Shown here: piece by piece, positions 1-5,491 of the stretch | How the letters are laid out: every line of letters begins with the position of its first letter | Numbering within the stretch: position 1 is the stretch's first letter | DNA from: Planctomycetota bacterium | Lineage (GTDB): Bacteria; Planctomycetota; Phycisphaerae; Sedimentisphaerales; Anaerobacaceae | Direction of reading: 5' to 3' | Assembly: GCA_026386835.1 (NCBI GenBank) | Contig: JAPLMV010000098.1 | Coordinates: 1-5,543 of the forward strand | Length of the DNA stretch: 5,543 nt | Position numbers and translations under genes: made by a program | Notes under the pieces: generated by a model | Told to the model about the DNA's origin: nothing | Seen by the model: only the letters and a program-made list of their open reading frames with translations | Database searches by the model: none

Positions 1-1008
1 TGTCCTGAAATTCAAAGCCCCAAGCAGGCTGAGTACCCTGTTATTGAGACCCCTTACGTTGGTTTCTACCGAGGCGTCTTTGCCCAATTGCAGCACCTTG
101 TGATTGACCTCTTTTTTGGTCTGCGCCACAAGTTCCTCAATCCGTGACGGGTGTATGCGTCCATCCTGTATAAGCCGTTCCATCGAAAGCCTGGCGACTT
201 CACGCCTGACGGGATTGAAGCCGCTGACCACAATCATTCCGGGCGTGTCATCGACAATGACATCAACGCCGGTGGCCTTTTCAAACGCACGAATGTTACG
301 GCCTTCCCTACCGATGATTCGGCCTTTCATATCGTCGTTGGGAATTTCAACAGTCGAAACCGACACCTCGCAGGTGTGCTCAGCGGCATATCGCTGAATG
401 GCTGAGCTTAGTATTTCACGGCTCTTTTCCTCGACGAGTTCATTGGTTTCATCGAGCTTGCGCTTAATGAGAGTTGACATCTCCTGCTCACATTCCTCTT
501 CGAGCCGTTTCAAAAGCAACTCCCTTGCCTCATCAACATTCATCGCGGAAATTTTAAGCAACTGATTTTTCTGCTGAGCCATCAAGCCGGTCAACTGGCT
601 TTCCTTGCTGCTGAGGTTGTTCAGTCTTCTCTCAACTTCCTGTTCCTGCTGTTTTAATGATTTTTCCTTCTGCTGAATAATGTCGCCCTGACGGTCAAGC
701 GTATCCTCGCGTTTGCTCAATCTGACCTCTGTTTCGCGTAACTCGGAACGAAACCGATTGGTCTCAGCGGCGAACTGCTCTTTTTTCCTGATGTTCTCAG
801 CGGCTGCTTCAATCTGAGCGGACTTGATTATGTTCTCCGCTTCGCGACTGGCGCCTTCAATTTGCCGTTCGAGGTCTTGCTTAAAGGTCTTTGCTTTTTC
901 CCTGGAAACTATCTGGTAAATTATTACCGTAAGACAGATTCCCAATACAAAACCGATAACCGTAGCAATAGCCGCCGGCAAGGTAATTTGCATTAGTAGT
1001 ACGTCCAT
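1..1008 (-). CDS. rny: Ribonuclease Y, N-terminal part (runs off the left edge)
   Basis: Membrane-anchored endoribonuclease that starts mRNA decay in bacteria of the RNase Y type. Reading the minus strand from ATG at 1008-1006 gives 336 uninterrupted codons. Residues about 6-33 form one hydrophobic segment (the N-terminal anchor). Residues about 35-200 are rich in Glu, Lys, Gln and Arg, as in the long coiled coil of the family. Residues about 217-280 are a KH RNA-binding domain with the GxxG loop GREG at 233-236, inside GRIIGREGRNIR. It is followed by the family signature DGRIHPSRIEEL and by LGALNFRT, which normally leads into the HD phosphohydrolase domain. That catalytic domain lies outside the window; family members are about 520 residues, so roughly 185 are missing here. 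The start is supported by AGGTAGGA just upstream. Transcription is probably from the promoter at 1490-1518. Identification rests on motifs recognised by eye and is very secure. Confidence 0.96.
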   Translation of the reverse strand, partial: MDVLLMQITLPAAIATVIGFVLGICLTVIIYQIVSREKAKTFKQDLERQIEGASREAENIIKSAQIEAAAENIRKKEQFAAETNRFRSELRETEVRLSKREDTLDRQGDIIQQKEKSLKQQEQEVERRLNNLSSKESQLTGLMAQQKNQLLKISAMNVDEARELLLKRLEEECEQEMSTLIKRKLDETNELVEEKSREILSSAIQRYAAEHTCEVSVSTVEIPNDDMKGRIIGREGRNIRAFEKATGVDVIVDDTPGMIVVSGFNPVRREVARLSMERLIQDGRIHPSRIEELVAQTKKEVNHKVLQLGKDASVETNVRGLNNRVLSLLGALNFRT

Positions 1009-1483
1009 AATTCCTACCTTTCTCTTGCGGTTTCAAAAAGTAACAAATATCTGCGAAACTATAGACTGCGGGAGTTTTTCAGGCAGGAATAATGCCCAGA
1101 GATGTACTTGCGAAATCCCTTTGTAAGAACACAAACTCAGCCGTTAAAGGCCTAATCGGCCTTTACTTGCGGTGTTTTCGATATTGCCAATCTTCCCTTA
1201 ACCCCGACATTAGCTGAACTTATGCTCAATAGCTGCTCTCCTTTGCTGCTAAGCAAACTCTTTTCCAAAAAGACTTCATTTCACTTTAGGTTTATTTTTG
1301 GCTGTCCTGCCAGTGCTGTTCGGGCAAATGCTGATTTTATAGACGCCAAAAATAGTCTCTGTAGCACAACTGCCTTTATAGAAAGGACTTACAAGCCCTC
1401 TCTGGGTCCATCCCGTATAAAATCGAATATAAACTCAGGATTAAATATTTAGGACGACCCACAATCCTGTTCGCAAATCACTA
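1009..1483 (-). promoter_or_regulatory. Long, structured 5' leader of rny
   Basis: This stretch of about 475 bp between the predicted rny promoter and its start codon holds no convincing ORF. It contains several perfect inverted repeats. TAAAGGCC at 1145-1152 pairs with GGCCTTTA at 1158-1165 across a 5-nt loop. TTTGCT at 1242-1247 pairs with AGCAAA at 1252-1257 across 4 nt. TATTTTTGGC at 1293-1302 pairs with GCCAAAAATA at 1345-1354. AGGATT at 1437-1442 pairs with AATCCT at 1463-1468. TGGGTC at 1403-1408 can pair with GACCCA at 1456-1461, which would be incompatible or pseudoknotted with the preceding hairpin. None is followed by a clear U-run. I recognise no known riboswitch or RNA family. 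Regulation through the leader is an inference from its length and these repeats. Confidence 0.45.
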
Positions 1484-1489
1484 AACTTC

Positions 1490-1518
1490 ATAATATATGT
1501 TTTAGGGCAGCCGGTCAA
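1490..1518 (-). promoter_or_regulatory. Sigma70-type promoter reading toward rny
   Basis: On the minus strand TTGACC (plus positions 1513-1518) and TATTAT (1490-1495) are separated by exactly 17 bp; each differs from consensus at one position. The predicted start of transcription is near 1483. No convincing gene lies between it and rny at 1008, so it most likely drives rny through a leader of about 475 nt. A promoter for an independent small RNA in the same stretch cannot be excluded. Confidence 0.7.
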
Positions 1519-1558
1519 GCAAAAATTCTATGAATTCTTTACAATTTTTTGTCTCAGA

Positions 1559-1584
1559 AAAGATTTGGGTGTGCCCAAATCCTT
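1559..1584 (-). terminator. Weak terminator-like hairpin just upstream of the rny promoter
   Basis: On the minus strand an 11-bp stem (AAGGATTTGGG with CCCAAATCTTT, one G-U pair) closes a 4-nt CACA loop. The core GATTTGGG/CCCAAATC at 1562-1569 and 1574-1581 is perfect. Only four U follow the core stem, and three of these can pair, so as an intrinsic terminator it is weak. Its place before the rny promoter would insulate rny from upstream transcription, but no upstream minus-strand gene is visible in the window. Confidence 0.3.
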
Positions 1585-1668
1585 ATTTGGTAAGATGGGC
1601 AAGAATTTTCAGGAAAATTGTCGTTAGTTGTTAGCAGATAAGTAGTTAGAATGAATTTTGGGGTTTGC

Positions 1669-1787
1669 AAAAAGTGACAAAAACTGACAGGAATTGAGCA
1701 TTTTTTGACAAAAATCGTTCATTTTTTAACGCTTTTTTACACTTTTTTACAAAAAAAGATGTTTTTTTGACGTGGTCGTTAAAAAAA
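1669..1787. other. Helically phased A/T tracts, predicted curved DNA
   Basis: Runs of five to seven A or T recur at close to the DNA helical repeat. Their centres lie near 1671, 1681, 1703, 1712, 1724, 1735, 1745, 1754, 1765 and 1784. Part of this is a degenerate 10-bp tandem repeat: AAAAAGTGAC at 1669-1678 is followed by AAAAACTGAC at 1679-1688, and CTTTTTTACA occurs twice in a row at 1732-1741 and 1742-1751. Several T tracts are followed by GAC or AAC. Phased A tracts are known to bend DNA intrinsically. The role here is unknown; the segment lies about 150-270 bp upstream of the rny promoter and about 370 bp upstream of the redoxin gene. A hairpin GTGGTC/GACCAC sits at its right end (1772-1777 and 1788-1793). 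Confidence 0.5.
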
Positions 1788-1853
1788 GACCACCTATGTC
1801 AAGCATGTTAAAATGGGAAAGATGTAATGTTTGTAGGTTTTGGGCTGTATTCT

Positions 1854-1966
1854 GCTCGGCTACGGCGGCCGAGACTGCGACGAGCTTTTTATGTGCCCAT
1901 TCTCGTGCGTCCGCCGGTCCGAGCAAGACGCAACTTTGGGCAAGAGAAAGAATATGTTGTACAACA
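1854..1966. repeat. GC-rich island of hairpins; candidate dispersed repeat or structured RNA
   Basis: This short GC-rich block in AT-rich DNA carries stacked inverted repeats. CTCGGC at 1855-1860 pairs with GCCGAG at 1868-1873. GCTCG at 1854-1858 can instead pair with CGAGC at 1881-1885, which is followed by five T, so the plus strand resembles a terminator. TGCCCA at 1894-1899 pairs with TGGGCA at 1937-1942, enclosing TGCGTC at 1906-1911 paired with GACGCA at 1927-1932. A perfect 12-bp palindrome, TGTTGTACAACA, follows at 1955-1966. Short ORFs exist here in several frames, but none has a convincing ribosome binding site or recognisable motif. Whether it is repeated elsewhere cannot be seen from this window. 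Confidence 0.35.
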
Positions 1967-2154
1967 GGAAAAAAATAAAAGAAAATCCGCCGAGGGCACG
2001 GAGAGGTAAAAGTGCACAAAAGCATGAGGCAAAAGTAAAGAGAGTTTTTAGTTTGTGGAAAAAAGACCAATGATATCTAAAAATACCAAGCGGCTGGCCA
2101 ATAAAATAAGTTAGTAAAGATAAGTAATAAAACTTTTTTGTAGGAGGACAGATT

Positions 2155-2736
2155 ATGGCTTTTACACTATCACCTGGTTCAAAGGCTCCGGATTTTTCAC
2201 TTCGGGCTACCGATGGTAATACTTACTCGCTCAAGGATTTCAAGAATGCGAAAGTTTTGGTTATCTTTTTTACATGCAATCACTGCCCATACGTAACAGG
2301 GTCCGATGAAGTAACCCGAAAGACCGCAGATAAATTCGCACCTCAAGACGTAATGTTTGTCGGCATAAACTCGAACAGTCCCAATACATACACAGAAGAC
2401 TCATTTGAAAATATGGTAAAGCGTATGAAGCAGTATAAATTTCCATGGCTGTATCTTTATGATGCTACCCAGGATATTGCAAGAGCATACGGTGCACTAA
2501 GGACGCCGCACTTTTTTGTCTTCAACAAAGAAAAAAAACTTGTTTATACCGGCCGCGGTGTAGATAATCCCCGCGAAACCAGCAAGATGACTGTAAACAA
2601 TCTGGAAAACGCTCTCGAGGAATTACTTGCAGGTAAAGAGATAACTACTCCGATAACTAACCCGATTGGCTGTAATGTCAAGTGGGAAGGCAAAGATGCT
2701 CACTGGATGCCGCCTGATGCCTGTGATTTGGTGTGA
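2155..2736 (+). CDS. Thioredoxin-fold redoxin (AhpC/TSA-like) protein
   Basis: This 193-residue protein is probably a cytoplasmic thiol-disulfide or peroxide-handling enzyme; there is no signal peptide or membrane segment. The N-terminus (PGSKAPDFSLRATDG, residues 7-21) is the typical start of redoxin/peroxiredoxin-like domains. The active site is C41-N-H-C44 followed by Pro in FFTCNHCPY, a true CxxC rather than the single peroxidatic Cys of classic peroxiredoxins. The cis-proline is P118 in RTPHFFVF. The C-terminal part contains PIGCNVKW with C173, a motif I recall from the PRX-like thioredoxin family proteins of about 180-210 residues, and another Cys at 190. The length is normal for that group. 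AGGAGG at 2142-2147, 7 nt before the ATG, fixes the start. It is a single gene flanked by non-coding DNA on both sides; I found no convincing promoter. Substrate and partner are not predictable from sequence. Confidence 0.9.
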   Translation: MAFTLSPGSKAPDFSLRATDGNTYSLKDFKNAKVLVIFFTCNHCPYVTGSDEVTRKTADKFAPQDVMFVGINSNSPNTYTEDSFENMVKRMKQYKFPWLYLYDATQDIARAYGALRTPHFFVFNKEKKLVYTGRGVDNPRETSKMTVNNLENALEELLAGKEITTPITNPIGCNVKWEGKDAHWMPPDACDLV

Positions 2737-2750
2737 TATCAAGAAGAAAC

Positions 2751-2840
2751 CCCGTCACCCGACTTTGCCAAGTGCTACGCCGAGGCAAGCACGCCACCCC
2801 CGACAAAAACATTCGAGGGCAGGAGGGCGAGGATGACGGG
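2751..2840. repeat. 90-bp MITE-like element with terminal inverted repeats
   Basis: The segment begins with CCCGTCACCC (2751-2760) and ends with GGATGACGGG (2831-2840), whose reverse complement matches it at 9 of 10 bases. The interior is GC-rich compared with the flanks and can form further short stems (for example CCC-CGA with TCG-A-GGG around 2797-2818). No clear target-site duplication is visible. It begins 14 bp after the redoxin stop codon. The right arm is followed by TGTTTTG, so it could also act as a crude terminator for that gene. A non-autonomous repeat is the favoured reading, but copy number cannot be checked here. Confidence 0.4.
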
Positions 2841-2858
2841 TGTTTTGATTGATTATGG

Positions 2859-2893
2859 ATAATTGATAATTGATAATTGATTATTGATTATTG
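2859..2893. repeat. Heptamer tandem array, five copies
   Basis: Three perfect copies of ATAATTG (2859-2865, 2866-2872, 2873-2879) are followed by two of ATTATTG (2880-2886, 2887-2893). A degenerate copy ATTATGG precedes them at 2852-2858. The array lies between the 90-bp element and the dispersed repeat at 2894. Short tandem arrays like this expand and contract by slipped-strand replication. No function is evident, and it lies outside any gene. Confidence 0.8.
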
Positions 2894-2927
2894 GGGAGAG
2901 ATTGTTTCGCTACGCTCGCAATGACAA
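2894..2927. repeat. Common dispersed intergenic repeat
   Basis: The sequence running from GGGAGAGATTG to GCTCGCAATGACA reads as DCFATLAMT in one frame. Read on the minus strand, it matches the widespread intergenic repeat of the form GTCATTGCGAGCG...AGCGAAGCAATCTC, which is scattered through many bacterial genomes and often mis-annotated as small ORFs. ATTG (2901-2904) and CAAT (2919-2922) are inverted within it. It lies just beyond the 3' end of the EIIA gene (stop at 2946). The match is to a remembered pattern, not a database search. Confidence 0.55.
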
Positions 2928-2945
2928 CAAAAACAACTTTCGGGA

Positions 2946-3404
2946 TTATTGATTTTCTTTGGCGTTGAGGAGGCTGTAAACCTCATTGGCAGAAGCGGCT
3001 TTTTCAATGTTCTCTTTGAATTTTGTATCAAGCATCAATCTGCTTATTCTGGCAAGGGCCTGGATATGCGGGCCGGTCTGGTCGACTGGCGAGGCCAGCA
3101 AAATTACAATTTTTACCGGCTTACCGTCAACGCTGGCAAAATCAATCGGTTCGCCTGCTATTCCGATAGCCATGACAAGCTCCCTGACACCTTTACATTT
3201 GCCGTGCGGCAAAGCAATGCCGGAGCCAATGCCGGTACTGCGGGTTTGTTCACGCATCAAAACAGCGTCGAGGACAATTTTTTTGTCCAGCAGCAAACCC
3301 TTTTCGTTAAGTAAATCCACCAATTCTGTAATAACGGACTGGCGGTCTCTGCCATTAAGCGGGACTTTGACACAGCCTGGCTGTAAAATTTGCGCTAAAT
3401 TCAT
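2946..3404 (-). CDS. PTS EIIA domain protein (PtsN / fructose-type)
   Basis: This 152-residue single-domain protein of the PTS EIIA type 2 family accepts phosphate from HPr-like donors. It either passes phosphate to a sugar EIIB or acts as a regulator (EIIA-Ntr). The phosphorylated histidine is H67 in SGIALPHGK, the family hallmark, preceded by REQTRSTGIG (residues 51-60). The C-terminal half (VKIVILLASPVDQTGPHIQALARISRLM) is also typical, and the length matches stand-alone PtsN-type proteins (about 150). The start is supported by AGGTG at 3412-3416, 7 nt before the ATG. It has its own promoter (3463-3490). No EIIB, EIIC, HPr, rpoN or hpf gene is in the window, so a sugar-specific role cannot be told from a nitrogen-type regulatory role, and I give no symbol. 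It is transcribed divergently from cimA. Confidence 0.92.
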   Translation of the reverse strand: MNLAQILQPGCVKVPLNGRDRQSVITELVDLLNEKGLLLDKKIVLDAVLMREQTRSTGIGSGIALPHGKCKGVRELVMAIGIAGEPIDFASVDGKPVKIVILLASPVDQTGPHIQALARISRLMLDTKFKENIEKAASANEVYSLLNAKENQ

Positions 3405-3443
3405 ATAGTTACACCTATCTTAAAATAATATCTTCGTATATCG

Positions 3444-3453
3444 GCTTATAAGC
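3444..3453. promoter_or_regulatory. Palindrome at the EIIA transcription start; possible operator
   Basis: GCTTATAAGC is a perfect 10-bp palindrome lying just downstream of the predicted start site, where a bound repressor could block transcription. No regulator gene is nearby, and a 10-bp AT-rich palindrome can arise by chance. Confidence 0.25.
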
Positions 3454-3462
3454 AAGCATTTC

Positions 3463-3490
3463 ATTATACGCAGGGCGGAGGCAATTGCAA
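3463..3490 (-). promoter_or_regulatory. Promoter of the EIIA gene
   Basis: On the minus strand a perfect -10 TATAAT (3463-3468) lies 16 bp from TTGCAA (3485-3490), which matches TTGACA at 4 of 6 positions. The transcript should start near 3456, giving a leader of about 50 nt. Confidence 0.65.
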
Positions 3491-3586
3491 TAATCTTAAG
3501 AAAATTTCCTCGGAAAGGGTTTTTTCCTGATTCAGCTCCACGTGCGGCTATGGGTATATATCGTTCATGGTGATATGATTTTCTTC

Positions 3587-3614
3587 TTTACAGTCTGTTC
3601 TTTTGGGGTAGAAT
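3587..3614 (+). promoter_or_regulatory. Promoter of cimA
   Basis: TTTACA (3587-3592, 5 of 6 consensus) and TAGAAT (3609-3614, 5 of 6) are spaced 16 bp apart. Transcription would start near 3621, about 40 nt before the ATG at 3662. It lies downstream of the longer in-frame GTG at 3542, so it also argues against that start. Confidence 0.55.
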
Positions 3615-3661
3615 TAAATGTAATTCGCAGCACAGAAATACTATCTTTCGGATATTTAGCT

Positions 3662-5227
3662 ATGGAAAAAATAAATATTTACGACACGACCCTTCGCGAC
3701 GGGATGCAGTCGGAGGGCATCAGTTTTTCACTTGAAGACAAGCTGGCGATTGCGCGGTGTTTAGACAAGCTTGGCGTCGATTATATTGAAGGCGGGTATT
3801 CCGCCTCCAACCAGAAGGAAATGGAGTTTTTTACCGAGGCAGGCAAGCTTGGCTTAAAGAACTCAAAACTGGCGGCCTTCGGGAATACCAGAAGGGCCGA
3901 TGCAAAGGTTTGCGATGACGTTTCGCTTAATGCAATCCTTTCCTGCAGAACTCCTGCTGCGACCCTGGTCGGAAAGGCCTGGGATATGCACGTTACGGAT
4001 GTGCTTGGTTGCTCGCTGGATGAAAACTTAAAAATTTGTGCCGAATCGGTGAAGTACCTCAAGAAAAAAGGTCTTGAGACAATTTTTGATGCTGAACATT
4101 TTTTCGACGGGTTTAAGGGTAACCCTAAATACGCCATTGAAGTTCTTTCGGCTGCGGCACAGGCAGGCGCAGATGCGATTGTATTGTGCGATACCAACGG
4201 CGGCACGATGCCGCACATGGTTTACGAAATTACAAAAAGTGTTTGCGAAAAATTCGGCACGATACCAATCGGGATTCACACTCATAATGACTGCGACTGC
4301 GCAACGGCTGATTCACTGGCAGCGGTTCGTGCAGGGGCAAGACACGTTCAGGGAACAATAAACGGGCTTGGAGAGCGATGCGGCAATGCCAATTTATGCA
4401 CCCTAATACCAACTTTTGCCTTTAAGATGGGCTTTAGTGTTCTGAGCAAAGAAAAGATTAAAACGCTTACCGAGGTATCTCGTTTCGTATTTGAAATTGC
4501 CAATTTGGCGCCGATAATGAATATGCCGTATGTAGGCGAAAGTGCCTTTGCACATAAGGCTGGGCTGCATGTCGATGCCCTGAGGAAAAACAAACGAACA
4601 TACGAACACATTGACCCAGAAGCTGTCGGGAATGCAAGGCGGTTCCTCATTTCCGAGCTGAGCGGCAAGTCGAATGTCATGGCCCGGCTCGAAAAAACAA
4701 AAGCCCCTGACGACAAGAAGCTGGCTAAGAAAATTCTCGCCCGCGTTCAGGAACTTGAGAGCCAGGGCTATCAGTTTGAGGCAGCCGATGCGAGCTTTGA
4801 TTTGCTGGTCAGAAAAACTCTTGGGACATATAAGCCTGCTTTTAAGCTGGTAAAGTATCACGTTACCGTTGAAAAAGGGGCAGACGGAAATCTGATTACG
4901 GAAGCCACCGTGAAGCTGAAGGTTGGTGGTGTAACAGAGCACGTTGTAGGGGAAGGGGATGGTCCTGTTAATGCACTGGATGCGGCCCTGCGAAAATCGC
5001 TCGAAAATTTCTATCCGTGCATCAAAGATTTACGCTTGATTGATTATAAGGTAAGGGTGGTTAACGCGAAAGAAGGGACCGCGGCTAAGGTCAGGGTTAT
5101 AATTGAATCACGCGATAAGAACTCACTGTGGGGGTCGGTCGGAGTGTCAGAGAATATTATCGAGGCAAGCTGGCAGGCACTATCTGACAGTATGGAATAT
5201 AAGCTAAATAAAGACAAGGGGTTATAG
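3662..5227 (+). CDS. cimA: (R)-citramalate synthase
   Basis: Condenses pyruvate with acetyl-CoA to (R)-citramalate, the first step of the threonine-independent route to 2-oxobutanoate and isoleucine. From ATG 3662 the protein has 521 residues, the usual size of the long CimA type. The N-terminal HMGL-like TIM barrel starts with YDTTLRDGMQSEG (R12, D13, metal and catalytic site). It continues with FDAEHFFDG, CDTNGG (176-181), the metal-ligand motif HTHND (H206, H208) and GTINGLGERCGNAN (231-244, N242). The C-terminal part from about F379 resembles the LeuA-type dimerisation/regulatory domain, which in this family gives end-product feedback control. Residues such as WDMHVTDVLGCSLDENL favour CimA over isopropylmalate or homocitrate synthase. 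The frame is open back to GTG 3542, but those 40 residues are not family-like and the promoter at 3587-3614 lies inside them. The Shine-Dalgarno before 3662 is weak (GGA at 3650-3652). No leuCD or ilv genes are adjacent. Confidence 0.93.
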   Translation: MEKINIYDTTLRDGMQSEGISFSLEDKLAIARCLDKLGVDYIEGGYSASNQKEMEFFTEAGKLGLKNSKLAAFGNTRRADAKVCDDVSLNAILSCRTPAATLVGKAWDMHVTDVLGCSLDENLKICAESVKYLKKKGLETIFDAEHFFDGFKGNPKYAIEVLSAAAQAGADAIVLCDTNGGTMPHMVYEITKSVCEKFGTIPIGIHTHNDCDCATADSLAAVRAGARHVQGTINGLGERCGNANLCTLIPTFAFKMGFSVLSKEKIKTLTEVSRFVFEIANLAPIMNMPYVGESAFAHKAGLHVDALRKNKRTYEHIDPEAVGNARRFLISELSGKSNVMARLEKTKAPDDKKLAKKILARVQELESQGYQFEAADASFDLLVRKTLGTYKPAFKLVKYHVTVEKGADGNLITEATVKLKVGGVTEHVVGEGDGPVNALDAALRKSLENFYPCIKDLRLIDYKVRVVNAKEGTAAKVRVIIESRDKNSLWGSVGVSENIIEASWQALSDSMEYKLNKDKGL

Positions 5228-5232
5228 TATTG

Positions 5233-5250
5233 GGCCGTTAGCTGACGGTC
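5233..5250 (+). terminator. Hairpin just after cimA, weak terminator candidate
   Basis: GGCCGTT (5233-5239) pairs with GACGGTC (5244-5250) across the loop AGCT, with two G-U pairs. It begins 6 bp after the cimA stop. No U-run follows, so it may protect the 3' end or need Rho rather than act as an intrinsic terminator. Confidence 0.3.
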
Positions 5251-5444
5251 GATAGTCAATCGCAGGCGGAGCAGAGAAGTTTAGTCGCGGATTTATTTCG
5301 TATATCGTATGTTGTCGAAAAAAGGAATTTTGGTTATTGTTAATCTGAAATATTATTTGGCTGTTTTTAATTATCCATGAAAAACAAAGAAATAGATATG
5401 ATACCAATTGTATTTAATTAATGCGCTTATAGGCAAATAGCCGA

Positions 5445-5450
5445 TATAAT
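5445..5450 (+). promoter_or_regulatory. Possible -10 element for the right-edge gene
   Basis: A perfect TATAAT lies 41 bp upstream of the ATG at 5492, but no good -35 is found at 16-18 bp. In DNA this AT-rich the hexamer may be accidental. Confidence 0.25.
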
Positions 5451-5491
5451 TCATGGTAGTCATTTGATAATATTTTAACATGGAGGCTATT

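Noticed and set aside
104..405. Plus-strand ORFs of 97 and 84 codons
   Set aside because: They are antisense shadows of the KH-domain part of RNase Y, which is unmistakable on the minus strand.
1145..1165. Perfect 8-bp hairpin as a terminator in the rny leader
   Set aside because: Neither strand has a U-run after the stem, and a terminator here would block rny; it is kept only as leader structure.
1222..1452. Plus-strand ORF of 76 codons
   Set aside because: It has no Shine-Dalgarno or recognisable domain and lies antisense to the predicted rny leader.
1769..1800. GTGGTC/GACCAC hairpin as a terminator
   Set aside because: The T run precedes the stem on the plus strand and becomes an A run after the stem on the minus strand, so neither orientation gives an intrinsic terminator.
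1747..2070. Minus-strand ORF of 107 codons over the A/T tracts and hairpin island
   Set aside because: The translation is low-complexity at both ends because it reads poly-A/T tracts, has no recognisable domain, and competes with overlapping plus-strand ORFs of similar quality. It is better explained as repeat or structured non-coding DNA.
1772..2073. Three overlapping plus-strand ORFs of 60-77 codons
   Set aside because: They lie in different frames over the same hairpin island, lack good ribosome binding sites and show no family motif.
1009..2154. tRNA, rRNA, 6S, SRP, tmRNA or RNase P RNA in the long gene-free stretch
   Set aside because: None of the diagnostic motifs I looked for by eye is present; this does not exclude a divergent RNA.
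2737..2945. CRISPR array in the repeat-rich gap
   Set aside because: The repeats are 7 bp in direct tandem or single copies; there are no regularly spaced repeats with unique spacers and no cas genes.
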